From NCBI GenBank assembly GCA_020226215.1, contig CM035231.1:51302876-51366875 (forward strand): a stretch of 64,000 bases of DNA, in the 5' to 3' direction. Positions 46,349 through 59,602 of the stretch are shown here, in pieces (the first letter of the stretch is position 1; every line of letters starts with the position of its first letter). The notes below the pieces were generated by a model. That model was given only the letters and a program-made list of their open reading frames with translations. It was not told where the DNA came from and made no database searches. Both the position numbers and the translations under genes were made by a program. Source of the stretch: Sindora glabra. Taxonomy: Eukaryota; Streptophyta; Magnoliopsida; Fabales; Fabaceae.

Positions 46349-49300
46349 ATGGCATCAAATGCATCAAACTTATCACTGTGATCTATCCTTGAGAAGGATA
46401 AATTGAATGGGATGAATTTTCTCGATTGGTATCAAAACTTGAGGATTGTCCTCAAGCATGAGAAAAAACAATACGTCTTAGAGCAACCTACTCCAGATGA
46501 GCTTGTTGCTAATGCTTCTCGAGCAGAAAAGGATGCTTATAAGAAGCATCTAGAAGATGCTCTGGATGTTATTTATCTCATGCTTGCTACCATGAACTTT
46601 GAGTTTCAGAAGTAACATGAGAACATGGAGGCATTTAATATGACTGATCACCTTAAATAACTCTACCAAGAACAAGCAAGATATGAGAGATATGATATAT
46701 CTAAAGCATTGTTTCAGTATAAGATGGCTGAAAGAACACCCATTGCTACACATGTGCTTAAAATGATTGGGTACATCAATAGCCTTGAAAGATTAGGTTT
46801 TCCTTTGCAGCAAGAATTGGCTATTGACATAGTTCTGCAATCGTTGCCTGAGAGCTATAGTCAATTCATCATGAATTACAACATGAACGAAATTAATAAG
46901 ACTTTGCCTGAACTACTTAATATGTTAAGAATTACTGAGTAGAACTTGAAAAATTCCAAGCCCAATTCCATTATGATGGTTCAAAAGGGTAAAGGAAAGG
47001 GCAAGTCTAAGGCTAAGAATAAATAGAAAAAGGACAAGACTGATGGAAAGTCCAAGTTAAGTTCCTCTACACTAAAGCCTAAAGGTGGCATGGCCAAGGA
47101 AGGGCAATGCTTCCATTACAAAGAACCAGGACATTGGAAGCGAAATTGCAAGATTTACCTGGAAGAGCTTAAGAAACAAAAGGGAAGTGGGACTTCCAAC
47201 TCAGGTATTTATGTTATAGAGGTTAATTTATCTACTTCTACTTCTTGGGTATTAGATATTGGATATGGTACTTACATTTGTATAAATATGCTGGATTTTA
47301 AAGAAAGTAAATCGTTAGCCAAAGGTGAAGTGGACCTGGGTGTTGGAAATAGAGCAAGAGTTGCTGCATTAGCTGTAGGGACTTATTATTTATCTTTGCC
47401 TAGTGGATTAGTTTTAGAAGTAGACAATTGTTATTTTTGTGCCTATTGTTAGTAGAAATTTGATTTTTGTATCTTGTTTAGATAAGAAAGGTTTTTCATT
47501 TATAATAAAGGAGAAATGTTGCTCTATTTATTTAAATGAAATGTTTTATGGCAGTGCACACTTAATGAATGGTCTTTATGTTATAGACCTTGAAAATCCA
47601 ATCTATAACATAAACACGAAGAAGGTTAAAACTAATGATTCAAATCCAACCTATCTTTGGCATTATCTTTTAGGCCATGTAAATGAGACACGCATCTCCA
47701 AACTCCATAATGATGGATTTTTGGACTCATTTAATTTTGAATCATATGAGGTATGTGAGTCATGTTTATTAGGTAAGATGGCTAAAGCCTTTTTTACTGG
47801 GAAAGGTGAAAAGGCTAGTGATTTATTAGGCCTTTTACATAGTGATGTATGTGGACCTTTAGACACACAAGCTAGAGGAGGTTATTAGTACTTCATTACT
47901 TTTACTAATGATTTTAGTAGATATGGTTATGTGTTTCTTATGAAACACAAGTCTGAATCTTTTGAAAAGTTCAATGAATTCAATAATGAAGTACAAAATC
48001 ATCTTGGTAAAAGTATTAAAGCACTTTGATTGGATCAAGGTGATGAATACTTAGAGCGAGAGTTCCTTGATCATCTAAAGGAGTGTGGTATTGTGTCACA
48101 ACTTACTTCATTCCACCAGGAACACCTCAATGGAATAGTGTTTCTAAAAGAAGAAATCGAACTTTGTTAGACATGGTTCGATCAATGATGACTTAGGTTG
48201 ACCTTCCAAAATCCTTTTGGGGACATGCTCTAGAGACTGCGGCCTTCACATTAAACCGTGTTCCATCAAAATCAGTTCAAAAGATGAGATATGGATTGGT
48301 AAATGACCTAGTTTGTCTTTTATGAAGATTTAGGGCTATAAAACTTACGTAAGATGTCAGACTTCTGATAAACTTTGACCCAAATCTGATAAATATTTTT
48401 TTGTTGGATATCCTAAGGAAACAAAAGGATATTATTTATGTAATCTAACTGAGCAAAAAGTATTTATGCTCGAACTGGTATTTTTCTAGAGAGAGAATTT
48501 ATCTCTAGAAGAATTAATGGAAGAAGAATAGAACTTGAAGAAATTCAAGATCAACCAGAAAACATTGAACTTGAGATGGAACCTAAGCCAGTTCCACAAC
48601 CAGTTATGGAAAAACTTGCTCATGTAACACATAAAACCCATGTAGGTCTAGTAGGATACGTTGTGAGCTCGAGAGATATGGATTTCTCAGGACTCATCAT
48701 GGTGATGTGTTGCTTAGGGACCAAGATGAGCCCACAACCTATGAAGAGGCTATGATGACCCCTAATTTTGAGAAATGGCTAAAAGCTATAAAATCAAAGA
48801 TGGAGTCCATGTATTCAAACCAAGTTTGGACTTTAGTTGATCCACTTGAAGGGGTAAAACCCTTTAGATGCAAATAGGTTTTCAAAAAGAAAACTGACAT
48901 GGATGGTAATGTGTGTACCTTTAAGGGATGATTGGTTATAAAAGGTTTCAAACTGTATTGACTATGATGAGACCTTTTCTCCAGTTTTCATGCTTAAATC
49001 CATCAGAATTCTTCTAGTTATAGCTGCATATTTTGATTATGAAATTTAGCAAATGGATGTCAAAACCGCTTTCCTTAATGAAAATCTTCTTGAGAATGTG
49101 TACATGACAGTGCTGGAAATCGCGCATCATACATGCACAGTGGAATAAAATTTTTACATGATTTCCACTAAGGATCTATGCGAATTTAGAACGCCATAAA
49201 TTAGGGATTAAGGTTTATACCTTTCGGCAAATCTTCTGACCGCTACAACAAGTCCGATCTGCTTCCAAATCACGAACCGGAATGGAAACCAGTAAATCAG

Positions 49301-51684
49301 ATCACCAGTACAACGTTTATGTGGCTGCACCTCTGTGGTATCCACACGAACCTGTGAATCACCGATGAATGTCCGCTACACACACCGGTTGGAATTGATC
49401 TCCTTACACCTTGTAGTGCTAGCTACGCCTCTTCAGGAATTTTGGTCAAGGAGAGGTGCTAGGGTTTTCTATGCTTTTGCTTGGGTGCGTGAATAATAAT
49501 AGTAATCCTATTATTACCCAATAAGCCTATTTAAATAGGTGCATAGAAAAACCTAACCTATTTGGGCTTTATTCCTTGTATAATTATAGGCTTACTATTA
49601 GGCCTTATAATTATAACATGAATTCCCAAATATTAAGCCCAAACAATTTGGTCCATTAATTCCAAATTCACTAGGCTCTAAGTGTGCGACCCTACAGGCT
49701 CTCATTACATTGGCAATGATCATTAATCATATTAATGATCATAAACAATGATTGGTGTCTAGCAACACATCATTGTTACCCAAGTAATGTGAAAGTCGGT
49801 GATTTGACTAAACCTTTACACGTGATCATCACTTATGTCCTTTTGTCCTATACATCTAGATTGAGCACGAGACATGGACCGTGTCATTCCCGTATAGCCT
49901 AATCTTAAGGTTTCTTGATTCCTAAGTAAGCTGACTGAAACAAATATAATCGACATCTCATGTCAATTCATCTGAGCATGGCCATGCATTTTCTTAACTT
50001 TACTCAATCAAGGGGCCCATAAATGTTACTCCTGTTATATAGGAGGGACAAATCCCATCTTGATCACACAAACCCCTCCGCATGATATGTGACATATCCA
50101 ATATCTACCCTTGTATTCACTTAACCATTAGTGACATAAAATAGTATCAAAATATGAAACTCACATGTAGGGAACCTTGGTGATCTCAGGTCAAAGGACC
50201 ATATTAATAATGATCACTAAGAACCACTTATGACACTCATATAATGATCCATGTAGTATTCTTAATATGGGTCGGTCCAGTATACAAGTTCTCTAACTTG
50301 TACTTATGTGTAAACTTAATATCCCATATAAGTCTTCACACATGCTAGTCTTAACATATCAAAGGAACCTAATCCACAATGATATATGACTAGGGACATT
50401 TAAGAATACAATTATTCTAAGGTTATTATTATAATTGAATATATTACGCAAACAATATATATAAATATAATAATTGAAATTGCCATTAAAATAACATGAT
50501 TCAAAATTACAATCACTAATATGATTAGTTTTAGGGCATATACACTGACAGACACAACCTGAAGGTTTTGTAAATCTTGAAAATGCTAGAAAAGTTTACA
50601 AATTATAACGATCAATTTATGGGTTGAAGCAAGCTTTTTGGAGTTGGAATCTTCGTTTTGATGATCCAATCAAAGAGTTTGATTTCATCAAGAATGAAGA
50701 TGAACCCTGTGTGTACAAGAAGGTTAGTGGGAGCGTAATAGTCTTTCTAGTGTTGTATATAGATGACATATTACTCATTGGAAATGACATTCCTACATTA
50801 CAGTCTGTAAAAACTTGGTTAGGAAATTGTTTTTCTATGAAAGACTTAGGTGAAGCCTCATATGTATTAGGTATCAAGATTTATAGAGATAGATCGAGAA
50901 AATTGCTTGACCTAAGTCAAAGTACATTCATCGATAAAGTGCTAAAGAGGTTTAGCATGCAAGATTCTAAAAGAGGATTCTTGTCGATATCACATGGCAA
51001 AGTCTCTTAAGAACTCAATGTCCTTCCACAGAGTGTGAGAGATAGCACATGAGTAAGATCCTTTATGCATCTATGATTAGGTCTATCATGTATGTCATGT
51101 TATGTACTTATTCTGATGTCTTTTATGCTTTAAGTATGATGAGTAGATACCAATCAGATCCTGATGAAAGTCACTAGACAATTATCAAGAATATTCTTAA
51201 GTACTTAAGATGAACAAAAGATTTGTTCTTGATTTATGAAGGTGAGGAAGAGCTCATTTTAAGTGGATACACTGATGCTACCTTTTAAACCGACAAAAAT
51301 GATTTCAGGTCATAGTTAAGTTATGTATTTTGCCTTAATGGTGGTGCTGTGACCTAGAAGAGTTCAAAGCAAGGGACAGTGGCTAATTCTATAACAAAAG
51401 CTGAATACATTGTAGCATCAGATGCTGCAAAGGAAGCTGTTTGGATTAAGAAGTTTATCACTGAACTTGGAGTTGTTCCTAGCATTGCTGCTCTGGTAGA
51501 GCTCTATTATGACAATAATGGAGCCATTGCGCAAGCCAAGGAACCTAGATCTCACAAAAAATCTAAACATATACTCCAACGCTATCATCTCATAAGAGAT
51601 ATTATTGATAGAAATGATGTTAGGATATATAGGATACTGATAGACGATAATATCGCCAATCCACTAACAAAAGCCCTGACGTAG
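46349..51684 (+). pseudogene. Copia gag-pol polyprotein gene, multiply disrupted
   Basis: ATG at 46349 follows TAGATAACC. Gag continues in one frame to about 47200 but has stops at 46379 (TGA), 46613 (TAA), near 46657, 46939 and 47023; most fit C-to-T changes. The gag zinc knuckle reads CFHYKEPGHWKRNC, with the second Cys replaced. The protease site reads WVLDIGYG instead of D-T/S-G. A frameshift near 47440 leads to the pre-integrase zinc region (WHYLLGHVN and CESCLLGKM) and the integrase start (HSDVCGPLD, TFTNDFSRYGYVFL). Reverse transcriptase is split at 49110/50550; its second half retains YIDDILLIGND. RNase H reads ITKAEYIVASDAAKEAVWIK and ends LTKALT. Removal of the solo LTR restores the reading register at the split. 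Confidence 0.88.
49111..50550 (-). mobile_element. Solo copia LTR (subfamily B) inside the reverse transcriptase gene
   Basis: On the minus strand it starts TGTCAGTGTATATGCCCTAA and ends GCGATTTCCAGCA, 1440 bp. Flanks are GACAG on the left and GACAC on the right: a 5-bp target duplication with one later change. It is much closer to the 3' LTR at 51759 than to the 5' LTR at 44246. Its inner part also matches 62914-63473. The minus-oriented LTR has no internal region, so LTR-LTR recombination removed the rest. The interrupted codon series resumes correctly on the far side. Confidence 0.92.
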
Positions 51685-51742
51685 TAGAAGAATGATAGTC
51701 ATATGAGATCCATAGGTATTAGATACATGGATGATTAGCTTT

Positions 51743-51758
51743 AGTGCAAGTGGGAGAT
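51743..51758 (+). promoter_or_regulatory. Purine tract before the 3' LTR
   Basis: AGTGCAAGTGGGAGAT directly precedes the LTR start TGTTAG, as usual for plant copia elements. Confidence 0.8.
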
Positions 51759-53137
51759 TGTTAGTGTATATGCCCTAAACCAATCATATAGATGGTTGTA
51801 AACTTGAATCGTGTTATTTTAATGGCAATTCTAATTATCATATTTATATATATATTATCTGCATAATATATTTAATTATGATAATAACCTTAGAATAATT
51901 ACATTATTAAATGTCCCTAGTTATATATCATTATGGATTGGGTTGCTTTAATATGTTAAGATTAGCATGTGTGGTAATTTATATGAGATATTAAGTCTGC
52001 ACATAAGTTTAAGTTAGAGAACTTGTATATTAGACTGACCCATCCTAAGAACACCACATGGATCATTATATGAGTATCATGGGTGATTCTTAGTGATTAT
52101 CATTAATAGAGTCCTTTGACTTAAGATCACCAAGGTTCCCTACATGTGAGTTTCATATTTTCATACTACTCTATGTCACTCATGGTTGAGTGAATGCAAG
52201 GGTAGTTATTGGATATGTCACATATCATGTGGAGGGATTTGTATGATCAAGATGGAATTTGTCCCTGTTATATAATAGGAGAGACATCTGTGGGCCCCTT
52301 GATTAAGTAAAGCTAAGAAAATGCATGGTCATGCTCAGATGAATTGACATGGGATGTTAATTGCATTTGCTTCAATCAATTTACTTAGGAATCGAGAAAC
52401 CTTCGGATTGGGCTATACGGGAATGACACGATCCATGTCTCGTGCTCAATCTAGATGTCTAGGACAAAAGGACATAGATAATGATCACATGCATAGGTTC
52501 AGTCGAATCATTGACTTTCTCATTACTTAGATAACAATGATGTGTTGCTAGATACTGCTCATTGTTTATGATCATTAATATAATTAATGATCATTACTAA
52601 TGTAATAAGAGCCTGTAGGGTCACACACTTAGAGCCTAGTGAATTTGAAATTAATGGACCAAATTGTTTGGACCTAATATTTAGGAATTCTATGTTATAA
52701 TTATAAGGCCCAATAATAAGCCTATAATTATACATGGACTAAAGCTCAAATTAGTTAGGGTTTTCTATGCTCCTATTTAAATAGGCTTGTTGGATAATAA
52801 TAATGGTTAATTCATTATTCACGTATCCCCATACAGTATAGAAAAACCTTAGCATCTCTCCTTGACCATAACCCTTGAAGAGGCATAGTTAGCACTACGA
52901 GGCTAAGAAGACGAATTTCAATCAGTGATCGTGAGGACGTTCATTGGTGATTTGTTGATTCGTATGGATACCTCAGAGTCTTTGGCTGAAAGGAAGTCGA
53001 AGAGGTGATCAACAAACAAAATCCAGAATCATTAAAAAGTATAGCCTGAACCCTACATTCTAATTTAACATTTTGTATGGATCCGTTGGCTAGGATCGGT
53101 TTATTCTGCTGCGCTTGTATGGCTCCCGATCCTAACA
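51759..53137 (+). repeat. 3' LTR, subfamily B
   Basis: It begins TGTTAGTGTATATGCCC and ends CCTAACA, 1379 bp, with a TATA-like CTATTTAAATAG near 52784. By eye it is roughly 85 percent similar to the solo LTR at 49111 over its first 200 bp. Confidence 0.85.
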
Positions 53138-54190
53138 TAAAAATTATATGGACTAATCATGAACAATTACAACTTAATACAATATCCTAAATTCAAATTC
53201 AAATACTTGTTAACTTTTATATTATTATTTTTTTTCATTTTTTCCATTTTTTTTACTTCTTTCTCTTTTGTTTCCTTTTTTTAACCAATCTTTGAACTTG
53301 AACTTGATAATTTTTCACAATATATAAACTCAAATGCCCTCATACTTATTTAAAGACCCATCTTACAAAAATTCAAATGTCTTACTAATCTCTAAGGTTA
53401 GGTAAATATAATTATTTTTCATTGGAAAAATTCTAAAAAGAAAATTAACAAAGAAAAAAGTAATTAAAGCTCAAGAGGACTAACAGATAAAAATTCAATA
53501 GCTCTAATTTAAACAAAGGAAGAATGCTATTATCATTTTTGTGCATGCATGTACAAAATGTAATCTCAAAAGGATTCAAAACAAGTTCTAGGTAAACAAA
53601 TCATTAAAAAACGTCATATAAGAAAGAAAGACAATAGCATGAATTTTTAACTAAAGGCTCACAATCACACAAGGAAGGTCATGCTACTAAGTTCAATTCA
53701 TCAATTCATAATTCATCACTACATCAATTAATTTCAAGGAATAAAATCATTCATTCAATCATATTGTAAAACCTATTTAACTTCAATTGAATCTTACTCA
53801 TAAAAATGCAAAATCTCTATCAATCGAAAGCATTAAAATGACTAAAAAACAAGTGAAAAACATATACTTTTTTTAAAATATTTTTTATTTTTTCATTTTT
53901 TAATTTCTTATTTTTTTTTTCTATTTTTTTCTTTAAAAACATGAAGATAGAAAACACAAAATAAACTCTAAATATCCCCCACTACACTTAAATTTTACAT
54001 TATCCTTAATGTAAAGCATTAATATTATCGAAAAAGATAAAGGACAAGTAAATAAAAAAAAAGGTAAGAGAAAGCAAATCTAAAATGCTTGAATTGCCTT
54101 CTAAGAAGTGCATTTCTTTAACATCTTTAGCTAGACTTAAGCTCCTTCATCAAGAATAAACTAGGGTCTCTAACTCCATTTCTTTCACCA
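53138..54190 (-). other. Non-coding 3' region of the Gypsy element
   Basis: Long T-rich tracts (53220-53280 and 53870-53930) and A-rich words; no env-like frame was seen. It shares a sequence of landmarks with 6120-6800. Confidence 0.5.
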
Positions 54191-54196
54191 CTTTTC

Positions 54197-57100
54197 TTAA
54201 ATACCTTCATAGAATGGTTTAAGTCTTTGCCTATTAACTCTGAACAACTTGTTATTTTCCACATCCATTATCTCAACTACACTATGAGGAAAAATATTAG
54301 TAAAAACAAAAAGTTCATTCCAACAGGAATGTAGTTTAGCTAACATCAATTTAGGCAGTGAATTAAATAATAAAATTTTTTGACCAATCTCAAAAATTTT
54401 TCTAAAAATGAGCTTATCATGCAATGCCTTTATTTTCTCTCTATAAAGCCTAGAGTTCTCATAAGCTTTAAGTCTAAGTTCTTTCAATTCTTACAATTGC
54501 AATTTTTTTTCTTCTCCAAATGCCTTCAAATCCATATCTTTCATTTTTATAACCTAAAATGCTTTATGGTCTAACATCACCAAAAGATGACATTCTTTCC
54601 TAAAAACAATTTGATATAGAGACATCCCAATAGGAGTTTTATATGTTGTCCTATAGGCCTAAAGTGCGTCATCCAATATAAGGCACTAATCTTTTTTATT
54701 AGGCTTTACAATTTTGTCTAAAATTGATTTGACTTCTTTATTGAAAAATTCTACTTGCCTATTTGTTTGGGGATGATATGGTATAGAACTCTATGACAAA
54801 CCATGTATATTTCTTCAACAAATTCTTAAGTGCTGAATTGCAAAAATGAGTTTCTTGATCGCTTATTAAAGCATATGAAATGCCAAACCTACTAATAATG
54901 TGAGACTTGACAAAATCTATAACAATTTTTGAATCATCAATCCTAGTGGCTTTAGCTTTTACCCATTTAGAAATATAATCAACAGTAAGTAGAATATAAA
55001 CAAAGCTAAAAGATGAGGGAAAAAGGCCTATAAAACACATAAAAAACCTTATAAAAAAATCATAGGAAATTAAGGCATCTTATGTTTACAAGTTAAATTT
55101 CTTATTTTTTTGACATTGTTCACAATTTCTACAAAATATTATGCATTATGAAACAAAGTAGGTTAATAAAAAATAGAATAAAGTACTTTTCTTGCTTTCT
55201 TTTAATTCCAAAATGACCTCCATAAGCATGAGTATGATAAAATGCAAGAGTGGAATGAAACTTAGAATCATGTATATATCTCATAATTATTTAATCAACA
55301 TAAAAGCTCTATAGATGAGGATTATCCCATACATAATATTCAAATCACTCTTAAACTTATCAATCTAAGCTTTCTTAGCATATATAGGTAACTTATTAGC
55401 AACCAAGTAATTCACTAAATTAGCAAATCAAGGATCTTTACCTAGTAGCTAAAAAAGTTACTTATTTGGAAAAGTGTTTTGGATGGGTAGAGTGTGTTTA
55501 TCTCTTGGAATCCTACTTAAATGATCTACAACTAAATTTTTAACACCACTCCAATCACTAATCTCAATGTTAAAGTCTTACAAGTGAAATCCTTCTATTC
55601 AAGTGGGATTTTACCTTAAGTTTCTTCAAAAAGAACTTTAAAGTTGTATGATAAAAAAATATAACTATTTGGAACTAAGTATGATCTAAATTTATCTAAA
55701 GAAAAAATAATAGCTAAAAGTTCTATTTTTGTAATAGTGTATTTGGATTGGATAGCATCTTAAGTTCTTAAAGCATAATAAATCACATGAGGTTATTTTC
55801 CCATTTGAGTTGATGTGTGATGCATTATTAGATATATCACACATCAATTCAAATGGTAAATCCTAAGATTGTGGCTAAATAATGGGAGTAGTGGTGAGAG
55901 CTTGCTTAAATTTGTTAAAAGTTTCCTTGCAATGTTGATTGAAATTAAATTCTACTTCTTTTTGGAGTAACTTAGACAATGGAAAGGCAATCTTACTAAA
56001 ATCTCTAATGAATCACCTATAAAAATCTACATGACCATGGAAAGAATACCCTTTCCCTATATAAGTGGGGTAAGCTAAATTAGTAATCACATCAATTTTA
56101 GCAGGATATATTTTAGTGCCTTCGCTTCTCACTATATGTCCTAAAACAATCCTATGCTCTATCACGAAATGACATTTTTCAAAATTCAATACAAAGTTAG
56201 TTTCAATACATTACTTTAAACCTCTAGCAAGGTTATCTAAGCATGTATCAGAAGAGGAACAATAAATAGAAAAATCATCCATGAATACTTCAATGTAATC
56301 TTCTAAAAAAATTAATAAAAATTCTTACCATACACGTTTGAAATGTACTAGGTACATTGCACAAGCTAAAAGGCATCTTCCTATAAGCAAAAGTGCCAAA
56401 AAGGCTTATGAATGTCATATTTTCCTAGTCTTCTAAAGCAATGTGAGTATGGAATGTAATCATCTATAAAGCAATAATGAATTTTTCTGGCCAATCTCTC
56501 TAAGATTTGATCAATGAATGGTAGTAGGAAATAATCTTTTCCGGTTACTTGATTCAGCTTCCTATAGTCAATGCGCACACTCTGACTATTTTGAACTCTA
56601 ATAAGAAGCAACTTATTATTTTGGTTCTTCACTACTACCAATCCAAGAGACAACTTATATTAAACTTACCCACTTGCTTTTAAAAATAGGATATATGATA
56701 CTAGCATCCAAAAGCTTGGTAGTCTCCTTTTTCACCACATCCAAAATTTAAGGGTTGAGTTTTCTTTGAGGTTATCTTACTAGTTTGGCTTCTTCTTCCA
56801 ACAAAATTTGATGCATGCATATGGAAAGGCTAATACTAGGAATGTCTACAAGTATCCACCTAATTGCTTGCTTCTAAGATCTCAAAACTTGTTATAACTC
56901 CTCTTTTTACTTAGGTTGCAAATGCTTTGCTATAATAACTAATAGTTTCTCATTCTTTTCTAAGAATGCTTGCTTTAAATGTTTTGGAAAAAGTTTAAAC
57001 TACAATGTTGGTGGTTGGATCATAAAAAGTATTAATTTTATGGTAGAAACTACTTCTACAAGTTAGAATTCTTTTAAAACATTGAATTCTACATCCTCTA

Positions 57101-59602
57101 GAGCAATACTACTTTCTTCACTTTTGAATGCAAATTTTTTAGCACATATGGTGCACTTAGTATCATTATTATAAGTGCCCTCATGTTTATCAAAAGAATT
57201 CATAAATTTAAAATTTTGAAGGAAATCAACAAGCATGTTATCAAAATTATCTCTAGCAAGCTCATTAATCATATCTAATTGAAATATAGAATGCTCTCCT
57301 ATAAGGTGTTTCATAGCTTCAAAGATATTAAAGCTTACAATCATATCTTTAACTTCTATGGAAAAAGTGCCAGCATCAACATCTATCTTTATTTTTACTA
57401 TTTTAAGGAATTATCTTTCTAGAATCAAATATGCATGGCTATTTGAAGACTTATCCTTCATGTCAAGGGCAAAATGTGGAAATCTATTGAAAATATTAAT
57501 TCTTTGACTTGAACTAACACAACAAACACTAACAAGAAGTATAGTACTTCTGTTAGCTAATTGAATAACAACTCCTATTTGCTTCAAAAAGCCAAGCTAG
57601 AGTGAAGAAAATACTGACATTAGTATAACATTAATGGATGCTCCTAGATTAATTAAAGCATGCTCAAATTTGTTGTTGCCTATAATGCAGGGTATGTCAA
57701 ATTTTCTTAGATCTTTGCACTTCTGAGGTAAGTTTGGTTGAAGGATGACTAATATATTATATGCCAAGCTCACTTTTTTATTGCCATGTAGCTTTCTTTT
57801 ACTAGTACAATTAGCCTATTTGGAAATTTGCTTAATAGCATCTAGTAATAGAATGTTAATTTTTACCTTCCTAAAAGTGTCCAAAATCTCTTTATCTCTA
57901 TCAATTTCTTCTATTTTTCAAGATTTAGTGATTTTGTTTAGGAATGGGAGAGTTCTTGTATAATCTACTTGTTTCTATACTAATTATAGTTTGTCTATTT
58001 TCTGGTTTGTTTGTTATGAGCCTTTTGTAAAATTTCTAGCATTTATAAGTTATTTTTCCTTATTTTGCTAGCTTGCTGGTTGAGGATTGGTGGGAACATG
58101 AACTTCTTTGCCACTTCTTAGCATAATAGCAAAAACATTTCCTTTTGAGTTAGGAATTATTTAGGAAGGTAACCTATCAGAACCTTGGGATTTAAGCTTT
58201 TTTATAAAAGAGGCTAATTGTTCAATCTATTTTTTTAAATCTTGCATTATAACATTTATATACTATTGAAACTATAAATTATTAGTAGTCATTTGCTAAC
58301 TAATTCCTTAAAGGATGGCTAAGAAGATGAGGAAGAAGCTACTTGTTATTTTTGAAAATTTTGCTATTAGATTTGCTTGAAAGGTTGAGGCTATTGGAAC
58401 GGAGGCCTGCTTTAGTATTATGTTGGTTTAATTAGTTGTTGGACTAGTGGTGCATTATCATATTTGAAGTTAGGATGATATTTCTAACTAGGATTGTAAA
58501 AGTTAGAGTACGGATCTTGTTTAGGCTGCTGCTATTGTAAGTATTAGTTTTACTGCTAGTATTAAGGCTTTCCAAGGATATTGTTGCTAAATAGGCTTGA
58601 TATTGACCATTATGTTCTTATGATGTTGGACACGCATCAATAAGATGAGTTGGGCAAGAACTTATGCCACAAATTTTTGCAAGAAAAGGGCCCTATATTT
58701 ATTATCATTGTCCTATTGCAATTTTCCTTACTAAGGAGGTCAACTTATTTATCTTATATTCTATTCTTTGTTAATCAGCATAAGAAAAGGCCATCTCATT
58801 CACACTTTTAGTGGTACGAAGCATTTTAATTCCAAATTGCTAGGAGTTTACTACTATATTAGCTATTAAATCCCTGGTTGCCATAAAAGATTTGTCCACT
58901 AATTCTCCATGACTTATAGCATCAATCATACTCTTGTCCATAGAAAGAAGTCCTTTATAAAAATACTAGATTAGGAGTTGCTCATTGGTGATAAGGACAA
59001 CTTCCACACAACTTCTTGAACTTTTCCCAGTACTCATATAATGTTTCACCATTCATTTATGGTATGCCACAAATCTCTTTTTTTTCTTTATTAAAATAGC
59101 TTTTAATGCAGGGGAAAATTTCTTAAGGAATAGCTTTTTCATGTTATTCCAACTTGAAATAGATCTAGGTGGCAGTTGATATAGCTAGTCCTTAGTTACA
59201 TCAACAAGTAAGAAGAAGAAATGCTTTTAATTTAACGTGCTTTTCTAAAATGTCATGAGGCTTTATGGTAGAGCATACTACATGAAACTTCTTTAAATAC
59301 TGATAAGGTTCCTCACATATAAGATCATAAAATCTTGAAAGTAAATGTGTTAGACCAAATTTAAGCTTAAAATTAGCATCTAGTTTAGGATATTAGATGC
59401 CTAATAGTTAGTAAGTAACATTAAAGATTGCTAATTACTTCAAAGTCCTATTATTTTCCATGTTATCATAATTGCATAAAGGATTAGAATGAGGTGTCAA
59501 AATGCTAGAACTACTTGTAGTTCTACTTCTACAAAGAAAATGAAAAGTTCTATCTATATCAAAGTCAAACTCTAATAATTCACTAATAGTTCTCCTAGTC
59601 AT
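54197..59602 (-). pseudogene. Gypsy gag-pol polyprotein gene, multiply disrupted
   Basis: The start at 59602 reads MTRRTISELLEFDFDIDRTF. Protease-proximal sequence ends with VSFNIFEAMKH (57340 region). Reverse transcriptase contains VRIDYRKLNQVTGKD (56381-56653), AYRKMPFSLCNVPSTFQTC (about 56340-56390) and the active-site FMDDFSIY (codons at 56274-56285 for F-M-D-D). Integrase core (54759-55040) contains VDYISKWVKAKATR and LISDQETHFCN, with the usual G before T-H-F changed to E. The tail (54197-54487) reads LRLKAYENSRLYREKIKALH and ends NRQRLKPFYEGI. Between these pieces are many stops and frameshifts, so no functional protein remains. Confidence 0.85.

Larger units (their letters stand above)
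44246..53137 (+). mobile_element. Ty1/copia retrotransposon with mismatched LTRs, broken
   Basis: The order is LTR (44246-45895), leader, gag, protease, integrase, reverse transcriptase, RNase H, purine tract, LTR (51759-53137): the copia order, with integrase before reverse transcriptase. The LTRs are of the same broad family but clearly different subfamilies and lengths (1650 and 1379 bp). Flanks TAAAG (44241-44245) and TAAAA (53138-53142) would be a 5-bp target duplication with one change, but in such A/T-rich DNA this may be chance. A solo LTR (49111-50550) lies inside. No frame is intact, so the copy cannot move on its own. Confidence 0.85.

Noticed and set aside
47663..47866. Minus-strand open frame in the copia integrase region
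   Set aside because: It is a shadow of the plus-strand integrase frame, which has recognisable motifs.
50617..50877. Minus-strand open frame of 86 codons
   Set aside because: Shadow of the reverse transcriptase frame containing YIDD.
52941..53138. Minus-strand open frame at the LTR end
   Set aside because: It lies entirely in the 3' LTR and has no domain.
53138..54190. Env-like gene downstream of Gypsy integrase
   Set aside because: Some Tat/Athila elements have one, but this stretch has no frame of useful length and is dominated by T and A tracts.
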